Notes under the pieces: model-generated
What the model was told of the DNA's origin: nothing
The model's database searches: none
The model's input: the letters and a program-made list of their open reading frames with translations, nothing else
Part shown: in pieces, positions 20,529 through 33,300 of the stretch
Position numbering within the stretch: position 1 is the stretch's first letter
Layout of the letters: every line of letters starts with the position of its first letter
Translations under genes and position numbers: made by a program
DNA from: Biscogniauxia marginata
Taxonomy: Eukaryota; Ascomycota; Sordariomycetes; Xylariales; Xylariaceae
DNA: 64,000 nucleotides
Direction: 5' to 3'
NCBI GenBank assembly: GCA_022695795.1
Contig: MU404058.1
Location: 682,001 to 746,000 of the forward strand

Positions 20529-22160
20529 TCATCTCCTACCACCTCGGCCACCTCCCATCATACCGCCCATCCCCATACTCTCCATCATTTTTTGTATATC
20601 CATACCACCGGGAAAGCCTCCCGCACCTCCACCGGCGCCGCCGCCACCGAACATACTCGCTAGGCTGGCCATATCTGGCATGCCTCGGCCTCCACCGCCC
20701 ATACTCTGCAAACGCTTTTGCATCGCGGCCATCTGCTGAGCTTTATTTCCACCTCCCATGGCCTGTTGGGCTTTCTGCATGTTCTTCATGCTACCACCCA
20801 TCTTCTTGGCCATGCCAGCCATCATGCGTTGCTGCGTGAGGAGATCCTCGACTTCCCGGACGGTAACTCCACTACCACAGGCGACCCGCGTCATACGCGT
20901 CCGCTGATCGATGAATATTTTCCCATCGCTATCGAGTTCCTTATCTGTCATGCTATCGCAGATGTATATCATGCGCTTCAACCGGGCGCTAGATTCATCA
21001 TCATCCACACCAGCCATCCCTGTCAGGTTTGACATGCCGGGGATCATGCCAGCCATTTTGGATAATGGTCCCATTTTCATGATGTTACTAAGTTGGTCTC
21101 GCAGGTCTCGTATCGTGAAAATGCCTTCAGTGATGTGTTTGATGGTCCCCTCTTGGTTTAGCTTCAGATTTTGTACGTGCTCGAACAAGCCTGGGATGTC
21201 ACCCATCCCCAAAAGTTTGTTCACGAATTGTTGCGGCGCGAATCGGTCCAGATCTAGCATGTGCTCTCCCGTTCCAATAAAAACTATTGGCGTGTGCGTA
21301 GCCGCGACGGCAGATATGGCACCGCCTCCACTTGCATGGCCGTCCGTCTTCGTGATTATAATTGCTCCAAAATCCGCGGCCTCCTTAAAGGCCTTCGCCT
21401 GTGCCTCTGCTTGTTGACCAATCGAGGCATCGAGAACCATGATAGTCTCGTCCGGCGTGACCGCTGCTTGGATGTCCTTCATCTCTTGAAATAGCGCGGT
21501 TTCTTGTCGATGTCGACCGGACGTATCGACGATGATGACCTCGAAGCGCTCCTTTTTGAACTTGTCAACTCCTTCTTTCGCTACCTTGGCAGGATCTGTC
21601 TCCGTTAAGGAACCGTAATAGGGGATCTTTGCCTTCGTGGCGTTCTGTTTCAGCTGGTCGAAGGCACCGGCTCGGAAGGTGTCGGCACAGACGAGGCAGG
21701 CTCGAAACCCTCTGGCTTGGTAGTGTCGGGCGAGCTTCGTGCACGTCGTCGTCTTTCCGGCACCCTGGAGACCAACGAACATGATGACATTCGACTTGCC
21801 CTTCTTAGGCTTAAAGGATTCGGCATGGGGGTCGACCAGCTTGACCAGTTCATCGAAGACGGCCTTCTGTACTAAGCGCTTCTTGTTGACGGCGGGCGGT
21901 AGCTCCTTGAAGTTGACGGTGGTACTTATCGAGTTCTTCAGTCTACTGACTAATCGCACGTTGACATCGGCTTCGAGGAGGGCGCCGGAGATCTCGTTGA
22001 GCATGGCTTTGAAAGCCTAGATATCGACTCGCGATACGTCAGTAGACCGCGGGGCGGGATGTTTGTAGGGATGAGACAATACCTTCTCGTCCAGATCAGG
22101 AGCACGAGTAGCATTGTGTAAGGCGCCGCTGATGCGCCGGCCGAGATCCTGAAGAACCAT
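20529..22160 (-). CDS. SRP54: Signal recognition particle 54 kDa subunit
   Basis: Exon 1 (22160-22083) encodes [19 protein letters not shown] through DLDEK. A 66-bp intron (GTATTG...CTAG) joins in phase 0 to exon 2 (22016-20529), giving 521 residues, the usual fungal length. The N domain occupies about 1-95. The G domain has the P-loop [10 protein letters not shown] (about 108-117), [18 protein letters not shown] (about 190-195) and [12 protein letters not shown] (about 248-259). The Met-rich M domain follows (about 330-460) with repeated GM and MGG, and the tail is Gly/Met/Arg-rich (ends GGGRGGRR). The protein binds signal sequences as they leave the ribosome, and as a GTPase docks with the SRP receptor at the ER. 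All key motifs are intact. Confidence 0.97.
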
Positions 22161-25100
22161 GGTTGGATGCGTGCGGCTACAGAGCCGTCAGCTACGGGGG
22201 GGATGGTTGAAAATCAATAAGTGAACGGCTTCAATTCAGACTTCATGCAATGTTCTGGGGCTTTTGGTGGGAATTTTGATGGCCACCGAATGGCTGCAAT
22301 TGGAGCGCTGTGGGGTAGCAGGGTGGGATCTGTCCACTGCAGACGGAGATCAAGGAAAAGTCACGTGCTTGTAGAATTATGCTTGGACCAAGTGGACGCG
22401 GAACAAAAGCAACTCCCGCAGCCCTACGGTTGAGGTAGGTACCTAGGTACCCTGTCGGGGAAGAAAGGATGTGTCTCCGATAACACGTGCTCGGTGAAGA
22501 TCCAATGTCTTCCCCGGAGCCATATTGGGATAAGACCGTTCTCATGATCTTGAACACATGGAAGCTTAGCGGTCGTACATCGTCATCGCTATCGTTTTTT
22601 CCCCTTGAGACACAACAATAGGTATTTTATCTTGCATTCTTTTACATATATATGTATACGAACATTTATATGAGTTGCAAATATCAAACTGCCAACCAGG
22701 TACTCTGCGACCCGTTTTGCCAGCCCATTTCTCCCTCGGCCAGATGACAACCACATCTTCTACTCTTTTACATGTGAATGAGTTATGACGAAAAAACGTT
22801 TTATATCCATATGCAAGGGATATCTCTCTGTTTCTGAATCTATTGTACTGTACAAAAAATACAAAGTGTTATTGAATGCGACATGTGATTCCACAAGTTA
22901 AGTGAGAGGGTGTGTATTCCGTAGCACGGCCGCATGTGAATACGATTAGAAAGTGCAATCTATTCACTGCCATGTCAAGTATGAAGTAGTACGGACGTAG
23001 TCGCTTATGGATTGTTTAAGTGTACCCAACAGTATCTTGGCAGACCAACACATCCCGTAACCCTTCTCCAGAGTCTGGTTCTGACTCTGAGATACGTACC
23101 TGACAGCACATAGTTGAGAACTGAAACCACGTTTCAGTGGCTCAGATGGACACAAACGGTATGGTTAATATATTTTCTTCCGTGTTTCACAGAAATCGAG
23201 TGATTATGGGTTAGGTGTATTACTTGACCCCAGGTTTGTCATTCACCGAGAACCATTCACCAAGAACTACTTACCACGAACCAGGATCATCTGAATAACT
23301 TTATTAGGCACGTGCTCCGTCCGTTTATCTATCCGCAGTAGTACAATTCCTCTCAGTGCCGTCGGCAAGGAGCAGCCGTTCCGCCGCTCAGCGGATCGTG
23401 TCACATAGAACGCTTGGAGGCCGCTTGTCGAGGCGTAGCCTGACAAATCTACAGAACGTCTGTCTCCCTCCCTTGCATAGGTCAATGCAATGAGCCGCTA
23501 ACACCTCTTAAATGCTCCAGGAACCGGACAAACGACAAAAATATCCATCATCAGAAAGACGTAATAGAGCGAGGGCGTATTATTTGGCGGCTAGTTAAGC
23601 TAGCAAAAATATGCTAGCAACATGCACTGAAAGTTAAGATGTCCATATGAAAAAGCATGTTAATAGTAGACCTTCATATTTCAGAATTCCACTAGCCTTT
23701 ACGGTCTAAATCTCCAGCATTCGGGGATTATTGTTGTGTACTCCCGGCTGAGTGTTGAGGTGCCTTGCATTGGGCACCGCCTGCGGTAATAGCATCCACG
23801 TGTATTGTGAAGTATTCCTATGGCTTATTTCTTTGAGGACTACTTCTAATTACGACAGTTTCACGGCAAGCTGAGTTTGCGAAGAGATCGAGAGCTGTCG
23901 TACACGGGATAAGCAAAGATTCATAGATGCAGTGTAACTAAAACTGCATGATCTGGTTTACCCATCAAGGGTGTTAACGTAACAGAGCTGGTACTACTGG
24001 TATATTATTAAGATCCAACGACCAAATAATAATAAAGTCATCTACTTTGTAAGACTTTCTAGTGCTTAGCTAGAAACACAAGACTTATACATAGAAACTC
24101 AAGAGATAGTAGTAGTAATTCTACTAATCAGAGAGAGGCTGAGGCTTGACCGGATTTGGTAATCATTTATGTTGGTATATCCAATAGTTCACTGTATGAT
24201 GACTTCGCGCCCGGACCAAAACTCAGTCTAAGCTTAGACCACGGATGTGACTCTGACACTGCATATGTATTTGTTATGTCAGAGTGTTGCTATTTAATAT
24301 GGTCATGAGCTATGTTGGTGTTCAGTTTGCTTGAACAAGTTCCTGTTTCTTTGTTTCCAAGAGGCTTAACCATGCCTTTTATTACCGTTAACAACCGAGT
24401 CATGTAAAATGCTGTACTGAATACGGAGTCTAGTGTAGCTATTCCTGTTAGAGATATGGCTATCCCGTGACTTAGGTGAGTAGCTGTACCCAGCTCTACC
24501 ACAGTTGCATTATGGTGTCTTTGATCTCATCTCTGTACTCCTCGAGGCATGAGCTACACCCGAAGTTTTCCACCGGAAGTACTCTACAACCACCTCGTAC
24601 TGTTACGTCTACAAGATGCATGTCTGTTGTTTGTTCTTGCGGAATATATCTTTGACCTAAACTCGCGTGGTAGGTCGTACTGTTGGTTTACCTATGGTAG
24701 TTCTTGCCACCTGAAGTCAGAAGCAAGTGAATTTCAAGTCCAGGTGACTCGAACACCGAAAGATATTCACTATGACATTCCCAAAGTGCCTTTCCTATAT
24801 AAATCGTAGCGGAAGAAGCAAGGTTCTTTCTCTATCTACCAGTATTAGCACCGAACTGGACAGCGACTGCATACCAGCCACGAAAGCAACCATCAACGTA
24901 ACAGAGAACGAACCCACAAGAGCTCTACCAATTTTATATCGGCCGGATAACGGTGGTATGCCAATACCTTATCGTGAGTACGGCTTTTTCTTTTCCACAA
25001 CAGACGTGTTTCAAACCTTATCCATATGAAGATCAACTATATATGTCACCGTTCAGGCCCTCTATGCGAATATGCGAATTGACGATAATTATACTGTTCT

Positions 25101-25409
25101 GCGAAGAGTTTGAAATTAAAAATACATTGATGTATTGTCATTCTACATCGAAAAACTAATTTGTCTCCCTAATACCCTTGTATATCCTGTTTCCCCTACT
25201 GAAAGCCTCTCTCCAGCAGAAGTTACTATGGTGGCCGGCCTCAAGTCTCTTGACACTGCACACATATTTTTGAAGAAGCCAACCATTACCTATAAACTCA
25301 AAGATGCTATGGTTCCCTCTTTATTTGATTTTTTTTAAAAAGCTGCTAATGACTAGGTGCTTTAACTTATAGTATTTCGGAGTCTACTATACTACTTGAA
25401 TGACGGTTG
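22161..25409. other. Long intergenic region without recognised genes
   Basis: Upstream of SRP54 (to about 22450) there is promoter-like sequence with a GGTAGGTACCTAGGTACC repeat. The rest, to 25.4 kb, is moderately AT-rich with only short overlapping frames. A few stretches around 24770-25340 look weakly protein-like (MVAGLKSLDTAHIFLKKP) but lack splice logic or motifs, and may be decayed coding sequence. Confidence 0.4.
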
Positions 25410-25811
25410 ATGGGTGAATTATATCTTGACAGGAGTATGGTTGCTCAAGATACCTTGCACAAGTCCACACCCAAAGAGCACAGTGGAGCAGGCGAATATA
25501 ATACCGACAACAATCGAAAGCTTGATGATAATCAAATGTATGGGCCTACAGTGGAAGTTCCTCAGGTTAAAGAGGAATTTTTTACAACACCAAATAGGAG
25601 TGACACAGAATCTAGTAATTCTACAACATCTACTGCGGCTTCGATTTCGCAAAGACCCGGGGAATTTGGAAATACACAGTATATCTGCGAATGCACGTTC
25701 AAGCATGCTACAGGTAGGGAAACCCAGAGAAGAGATTATGAGGAGAAAACTGGTAGATACTTAGCACCTTGCGAGTTTTGCCGCCGAAAGCTTGAGGCTC
25801 ATAGGGAATAG
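25410..25811 (+). CDS. Small hypothetical protein with CxC...CxxC cysteine pattern (133 aa)
   Basis: An open frame from the ATG at 25410 (MGELYLDRSMVAQDTLH). The N-terminal 85 residues are polar and low-complexity (SDTESSNSTTSTAAS). The C-terminal segment holds ICECTFKHATGRETQRRDYEE and PCEFCRRKLEAHRE, four cysteines that could bind a metal. There is no signal peptide. A CTTGACAG acceptor-like site overlaps the 5' end, so the true start may be an upstream exon. It converges with the HET gene, with stop codons about 15 bp apart. Function unknown; it could also be a chance frame. Confidence 0.35.
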   Translation: MGELYLDRSMVAQDTLHKSTPKEHSGAGEYNTDNNRKLDDNQMYGPTVEVPQVKEEFFTTPNRSDTESSNSTTSTAASISQRPGEFGNTQYICECTFKHATGRETQRRDYEEKTGRYLAPCEFCRRKLEAHRE

Positions 25812-25825
25812 TTCCAGTAGTTTGC

Positions 25826-27664
25826 TTAATATATACGGACTTTTTGGAACTCGTATGCGTCCCACATTGCTTCGAATGTAGAATATAAACAGTTTTCCTT
25901 TAACCAATCTTCAAAGTCGATGTCGCACATGGCACAGTTGAAACAATATTTTGTTCTCTCACATCTTCCGACAATCTGATAGCCATCCTTGTGATTCCGT
26001 AGAATGAATTCTGAGTACGCCCCTTTTATGGAGCATATGAGATCGTTAGGTTGCGGTTTGATGAAGGGTTGAGACATAATCCCAATAGAACCATCACTGC
26101 AACCAAAAATATACTTATCCGCCGCAAAAGCAGCGACCCTTTCCCATAAATCCAGAAAAAGTGCATTAAGGGATTCCGCACGGTTGCTGTCATCATACAT
26201 GAATGCCCCTTTCCTAAAATCAAGAAAAGGAGCCTGATCTTTACTGGCGATCACGTGCCAGCCGACGTCCTTATACATGCGGCCATTACACTCAAAAGCA
26301 AGTACCAGTTGCCATAGCTCTTGTATTAACCTGCGTAAACTTTGGCTTTCGCGTGATATGTGTTCCAAAAGGTCTCTTGCGTCGATAAAGAATTCTCTCC
26401 ATGTATCGACTATGTCCTTTTCTGAAGTTGTGAGTTGAAGATTAGGGCCTGTGAATTTCACTGTAGAGAGAGTTAAAATGTCGGCTTCTAACGCCATACT
26501 TCTTTCAAGAACATTCAAGACAACTCCAGGAAATGCCACGTCGTCAACTTTCATCGCGAAGGGTGAGCAATGCCGCCAATCCGGAACCCAGGAAGGCAGA
26601 TTCTTTGTCTGCATTGAGTTATACCCAATAATATTGATCAACCCTCCTGAATTGAAAATGAAAGTCGCACAATCGATTAAAACTTGTTGCTGACTTTTTG
26701 TGTAGTCTGGTCTAAGTAAACCAGGCAGTTCGTCGGTAGCTGTGAGCTCAAGCGCGGCATAAACGATGTCTCGTGGATCAGTAGCATTAAAGGTAGTAGC
26801 TACCGACGTTAAGACCCAGGCAAGCTTTCCGGCGAGTGAGGCGAGTGAGAAATACGGCTGTTCAATAATATCTCGGTGTCCTTCCCATATAGCTCCTAAA
26901 ATACCTAGACTAGGGCAAATTACTGGAAGCCCAAGCCTTGATTGTAGGGAGGGGGTCGACCACCATCGGTGAACGGCTCTAAGATAGGCGAAGGGAAGAT
27001 GCAAATGGCCGCATATCAGATCAGGTGTACTCTCAAGATATCTGATCCAGGGCCTGGGGCGTACAGCAACTTCTTGAATAACCCACATTCGTTCAAACCA
27101 TCGTCGATCATTCATGAAATCGCTGAGCTGCACCTGCATATGCCAGAGCTCATCGTACCCAATGGAAGCGATGATAGCGGCTTGGTCGTCATCGTCAAAG
27201 GAGGCATTTGCTAACTTTGCGACGTAGTCGAAGAGACGCTTGACGTGAGACCGAGTATATGGTTTGTAGTCACCCAACCATACCAAAACGTCTTTCGCTA
27301 AAGCGTAAATTTTCCGCATTTTTAGGATTTCATGGCTACGCTCCACCATGTCTCCCTGGTTTATGCAGAGACTATCAACCCAGAGTCTTCTAGGAGAATC
27401 TTCAAGCCTCAGATATTGCAACCCAGTATAGAGATTGACCGTAATAGGATATGACCGGCCATCAAGCGTAATTGTTTCGGTAATTGAAGCATCGCCCCAT
27501 ACATAGGATACTGCCTCATAGTTTGACGCGGCCTCCAGGGAAACGTGCTCCAACTCGCATTCTATAGGTGCGTTGAACTGGTTTGGCAGCAGGTTGATGA
27601 TGCGGATCTCTGTTTCATCGTCAATTAAGGGCCTGTGAGGAGATTGGCCCTTGAATGTCTCCAT
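25826..27664 (-). CDS. Heterokaryon incompatibility (HET) domain protein
   Basis: A single-exon frame of 612 residues from an ATG (METFKGQSPHRPLIDD). The HET domain is at about 45-200. It has YEAVSYVWGD (about 49-58), ITVNLYTGLQYLR, RRLWVDSLCINQ (about 92-103), ERSHEILKMRKIYALAKDV with VWLGDY, and later RRWFERMWVIQEVA. The C-terminal 400 residues have the partner region usual for this family, including ATDPRDIVYAALEL. HET proteins trigger cell death after fusion of unlike hyphae; others of the family have unknown roles. The frame is intact. It borders the retrotransposon block, a common place for this fast-evolving family. Confidence 0.9.
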   Translation of the reverse strand: METFKGQSPHRPLIDDETEIRIINLLPNQFNAPIECELEHVSLEAASNYEAVSYVWGDASITETITLDGRSYPITVNLYTGLQYLRLEDSPRRLWVDSLCINQGDMVERSHEILKMRKIYALAKDVLVWLGDYKPYTRSHVKRLFDYVAKLANASFDDDDQAAIIASIGYDELWHMQVQLSDFMNDRRWFERMWVIQEVAVRPRPWIRYLESTPDLICGHLHLPFAYLRAVHRWWSTPSLQSRLGLPVICPSLGILGAIWEGHRDIIEQPYFSLASLAGKLAWVLTSVATTFNATDPRDIVYAALELTATDELPGLLRPDYTKSQQQVLIDCATFIFNSGGLINIIGYNSMQTKNLPSWVPDWRHCSPFAMKVDDVAFPGVVLNVLERSMALEADILTLSTVKFTGPNLQLTTSEKDIVDTWREFFIDARDLLEHISRESQSLRRLIQELWQLVLAFECNGRMYKDVGWHVIASKDQAPFLDFRKGAFMYDDSNRAESLNALFLDLWERVAAFAADKYIFGCSDGSIGIMSQPFIKPQPNDLICSIKGAYSEFILRNHKDGYQIVGRCERTKYCFNCAMCDIDFEDWLKENCLYSTFEAMWDAYEFQKVRIY

Positions 27665-28211
27665 TACGTTGACCTTGGTATTGAAGAAGGTATTGTAATT
27701 GGTGCAGACGTTGAAAATTCAAGTTGGTATATTTGACTATACAGGTAGGAAGTTAAATGACTTGCCTATAAGGCCGGGTCACTGGGGTATTTAAGAAGAG
27801 AGAAACCCTGCTTTCCTTGGGCACTTACTACAGCCCCAATGGGCAAAGGTTTGTGTAACAAGTAGGTAATTCCCTTGCAGGATAGTCCTCGTCGTTTGCG
27901 AAATGATTCGACGAGAAGGCTGTATAATGGGCGATGCACGATGGGGCCCCTCTCGAGGCTGCTAAAATCAAGTTTTGATTTGTCCCAAGTATCCGGAACG
28001 AGGCATACGGCGAATGACTATAGGCCAACTTCGAATACTCTATTTTAGCGCGTCAGTGGTTGCCCCCCTAGATATTAACAAACATCAGCTACCTAGGACA
28101 GGCCTATCTGAAGGCCTCCAGACCCCTCACCCCCTTTTCACCTACTGAGGTTCGACAACGCATCGCCAATTGCAATTGATAGGTGACGGACAGGGCTGTT
28201 AATGTTAAACA
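27665..28211. other. Upstream region of HET gene and edge of the AT-rich block
   Basis: Normal composition up to about 28.2 kb, then an abrupt switch at the first LTR. No gene recognised. Confidence 0.5.
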
Positions 28212-28216
28212 CATTC

Positions 28217-28454
28217 TGTCACACGGAGACCCCACGCCAAGACTATTATCATGATAAGTGGAGTCTAGGATTACTTATAATAAAACCAACACGTAAATAG
28301 ATTATAAATGCCTTAAGCATTAAACGTATATATATATATATAAACAAAAAACTATAAAGGTTAAATAAAACTTAAACTTTTAAGTTCTTTAAAATTAAAA
28401 AGAATTATTAATTAAATATAAATATATATTTTAAGCTTATACGCCTTTATTATA
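28217..28454. repeat. Left LTR (238 bp)
   Basis: Begins TGTCACACGGAGACCCCACG and ends TTTATTATA (CA changed to TA). Aligned with the right LTR, nearly all differences are C/T or G/A. For example, AAGTGGAGTCTAGGATT here is AAGTAAAATTTAAAATT there. This copy's first 65 bp kept much of its GC. Confidence 0.88.
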
Positions 28455-29890
28455 AATAATTCTTTTTCTTTTTAAAAGTAACCTTTATTTTCGATATTTT
28501 TATATTTATTATATATATTACTAATTATATACTTTTAATAAAACTTAATTAAGTATTTTATTATATTATATTTATCTTTAAAATTATTTATAATTATTTC
28601 TACTTTAAATAATCTTTTTAGTAACACGTTATTTTAAGTTATTATTAATAAAAAAAAGTATATATATTAAACTATTTATATTTTTATTAACAAATATATT
28701 TTATACTTAACTAAAAAAAATTAAAAAAAATCGATTTAAATAAAGAGTTATTATTAAACGAGGATTATACGACAAAAAAGCCACTAATAAAAACCTTTAA
28801 TCCTTTTTAATTATTAATCTTTATTTAATATAACGCTTAATATTTACCTAAGTATTTTCTTTATATATTTAACAAAACCCGTTAAATAATAATATCTTAA
28901 TACTTAAAACATTTTTAACGCGTAATTAAATTTATTTTATTTTAAGCGAGATTAATAATAAAACGACTATATTAAAAAATTATTAAATTACTTAATCGTT
29001 TTAATTATAACATACTACTTAAATTAAGTATTTATTTAAAATCGAGGTCGAATTTTGCGTAAATACGTTTTCTTATTATTTTAACTTTTAATTTAATATC
29101 GTCGCAATATACTTCTCGTTTTTTTAAGCTTTATAATTAAGTTATACCTTTAAAAAGATTTATTAAATAATTTATAATTAAACTAAATACTTAAATTTTA
29201 ATTATTTATAACTTTTAATCTTATAATGTCATAATAAAAAAAGCGCTAAATATAATTTTTATTTCGAGTATTTAAAACTTTTTTTATACCTTATTAATCT
29301 TTATAAAGTTAAAAAAAAATGTATTAAACCTTTTAACGACTTATTTAAACAAAATAAAACGTATAAATAATAAATAAATAAAATTTAAAAAAACTTTATA
29401 AAATTATATAATAAAATTATATATATATATTATTTATAAAGCCCGAAATTATATATAAATTATAACTTAATAACTTAAAATATATTAATAATAAGTTTTA
29501 ATTTTTAACGTTACTTTTATTAAAAAATCTAAAAAGTATTAATAATATATATCGCTATTTAAAAAAGTTAATAAAAAGTAATTATTAAGCTAAAATAATT
29601 AATAAATTAATAAGTTAATTAACTTATAAAATTATAAAATATTTTAATTAAATAAACCCGTTTTAATAATAATATTAAAAGTTAAACTTAATAACAAAAA
29701 ATAAATTAAAACTTTTTTTAATTAACTTTATATAATAAAACCTAAACTTAAAAAAGTAATAAAAACGTAATATAAAGACATATAAACGTTTATTTAAACC
29801 TTTATATAAAAATATTACGATTAAATAAATTACGAAATTTTAACTAATATAAATATAATAATAAATATATTAATTATTTAAACGAGTATG

Positions 29891-30344
29891 TGTTACGAAC
29901 CTCCTTGTCTTCTTTGTATCACGTGTGGATCACGTAACCAGAAAAGCGCTGTTAAGCGCTTAATTAAGAAAGAACGCTGTCTAAAGATCTAAAAGATCAA
30001 TAAATTATAAATAAGAAATTCATAATTCTATAATTAGATAAATCATTAAATTATGAATAAGAAATCAATAATTTAATAATTCACTTAATAATAAAAAGAA
30101 AAGAACGGGTATAAGTAAATTAAGGTTTTTTATATATTTAATTATTTGTTTTTTAGCTATTAATTTAAAACTATAGTCACTTTTTAATACTATAAAGAAA
30201 GTACCTTAAAATCTTTTTAACGAACAAAGCATTATAAATCTCTTAAATTAACCTCGATCCATTATTACCTTTAAAACAAGAAAGCCTAGTATGTACTTAC
30301 TTATGAAGTTAATTAACTAGGAATACACAGGGAGGTTCGTCATA
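29891..30344. mobile_element. Solo LTR A nested in the retrotransposon interior (454 bp)
   Basis: Runs from TGTTACGAACCTCC to GGAGGTTCGTCATA, so the ends are inverted copies of each other. It is flanked by GTATG (29886-29890) and ATATA (30345-30349), which agree as a 5-bp target duplication if two G were changed to A by RIP. The right half is clearly homologous to solo LTR B. GC-containing words such as GATCACGTAACC survive at the left end, so this insertion is younger or less mutated than its host element. Confidence 0.75.
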
Positions 30345-33300
30345 ATATATAATAATTATTATTATTATTTCTCGTTAGTCGCTTATTTACTTTTTTTATC
30401 TCGCTAACTAAGTATTTAAACTTTAAAATTAAAATATATATTAAAACCTTTATATTTTAAACCCTAATAAATATATAAATTAAAAACTAAATTAATAATA
30501 ATATTAAAAATAAAAAATATTATTATTTTTATAACTTATAAAAAAAGCCTTTAATTTAAATAACTTTAATAAAAGTAATAATAATATAAATATAAATTAA
30601 TTACTTAAAAAATCATTTTAAGGTTTTTTAAAAAGTTAACTTAACTTAAAATCTTTTCGAAATAATAATTTATTTATTTAAGCTTTTAAATAAATATTAT
30701 AAAAAACTCCTTTAATCGTAAAACATATTATAATTATTAATTTTATTAAATTATTTATATATAATAATAAAAATTTAATAAAGTTTTACTTATAATAAAT
30801 AAAAATCGAAATATATATTAAAACTTATCATGAAAATTTCCTTTAAAATTATTATTATATTAATTAAATTAATTTTTTATTAATTAAATTAATTTTTTAT
30901 TAATTAAATTAATTTTTTATTAATTAAAAAAACTTAAACTTAATATTAATAAAAATATAAAAAAATAAATAAATTTATACGACGATTAAATTAACTATAT
31001 ATAAACGTTAAAAAACACTTTATAACCTTTTAAAAAGGTATAAAAACTTTAAAAAAAAATATAAAAACTAAAATATTAAAATAATATTTTTTAATATTTT
31101 ATTAAACTACTTAATTTTAACAAAGTAGTTTAATAATTTAAAATTACGTTTTAAAATTATATATTTAAAGTTTTACTAAATAAAATCATTAAATTAATTT
31201 ACTTATAAAAAAGGTTATTTTTAAAAATAATAAGATTTTTTTAGCTATATAAAAAGTTAATTAAATATATAAAAATATATTAATTAATTTTAAAATCTTA
31301 TAAGCCTTAAAAAGAGGGTTCGTTTTAATATTAAAACTATTAAAATTAAACTTAAATACTCGTAATAAAAATATAAGCTTTTATTCCAGCTAAAACTTAT
31401 CTTTAAAAAAACCTAAAAAGAATTAAAAAAAACAAATAATAAAACTAAAACTAGTTTTAAAAAAAGAAATAATTAAACGTTAAAACCGCTTTCGAAAATA
31501 TTAACTAATTTAATATAAACTAATATAAAAAAGATAAAAAGTTTTATTAAAAATGTAATTACAATAATTATTATACCTTAAAATACTTTATAAAAAAGGA
31601 TATTAATAATAAAAACTTATTATTTATACCGAAAAAATATTCTTTATTAAAAAGAAATTAAAAAGGAACTTTTTATTTCCTTAATACAAAAAAAGCGAAA
31701 ATTAATACGATATTAAAAGAAATAAATTAAAACCGTTTAATAATAAAACTAAATAACTTTAATTCGAATTTTTAAATAGCTTTTACGTCGCGTTTCGTAA
31801 AAATATATAATTTAAATATAATATATATATATATATATAAATATTTATTATGAAATAATTAACAAGTCAAAAAATAAATAATATAATTAAATAACTTAAT
31901 ATATATAAAACTAAAAAAAATAAGGAATTATAAATCTTTATTAAAAACCTTAAAATACTTTAAATAAATAAAATATAAACTTAAAACAAAAAAGAAATTT
32001 ATAATTACGATAACTTTATTTTATAAAAACTAAAAACATATAATACGTATTTTATTAAACTTAAAAACCTTAATATTAATAATAAAAGTTACTTATAATA
32101 AAACGAGAAAAACTAAAAAAGTAATAAAATTTAATAATATTATTATTATAAAAAATAAAAAGTATTATATAAATTTATTAATATTTAAACATTAAAAGAT
32201 TATTTTTTAACTTATATTTAAATTAAACGTTATAAATAAAAAATATTATATTATATTATTTTAATAATAATTTAAAATTTATTAATTCATTAACCTTTTT
32301 ATTAATTTAAATAAAATTTATTTCTTTTTCGCTTATTACTAAAAATATTATATTAATATAATTATTTTTAATAAAGTAATAATTATTATAATAAATAAAA
32401 ACCTTAAATTAAATCCACTTAAAATATTTTAACGTAATTTAAAAGTTTTATTTTTATTATAATAAAAAAAGTTAAATAAAAATTTCCGAATTATTAATTA
32501 TAAAACTATATTATAAATCTCGTTAAAAAACATTTTTATAAAAACCCCTTTATATTATAAATAAAAAAAAGTTAAAAACATTTAAATTATAATTAAAAAA
32601 CATAAAAAACATAAAAAAATGTATAAGTTTATATCTTTTTATATATTACTTTTTATATTTATTTTTAAGTTTAATTTTAAAAATCTTTTATAATTAAAAA
32701 TTAACTATTAAGAATTAAATATTATAATTATTTTTATGCGATATTTTATTTCTTTAATTACCGAAATATAAATATAATTACGCATAGCTTAATAATTTAT
32801 TAAAATAAACTTAAAATCAAGATTTAACCTTATTAAAATTAAAAAAAGCGATAAATAAAAAACGACATTTAAATATAAATATAAATTATTTAATTATTTA
32901 ATTATATTATTCGAGTTAATTAACATTTTAATTACGTTTTAATTTATAATAAATAACATTTTTAAAAATATAATTAATATTAAACTCTTAATTTATATTA
33001 ATATAAAAAAGTTTTTTAATAATTAATAAAATATTATTTTGTAATAACACCTTAAAAATATAAATAAATAATATAAAAAGTTAAATTTTTAAAATATATT
33101 ATAAAAACAAAAAAAATATTAATAATATAAAAAAATTATATATTTAAGTAATAAACACTTTTTTCTTTAAAGAAATTTTATAAATTTTTATTATCGCTTT
33201 ATTAAAAACTTTTTTATAATTATTAAATTAATTATAAAAATAAATAAAAAAACAAATTATACTTTTAAAAATTAAAAAATTAATTTATTATTATATTTAT

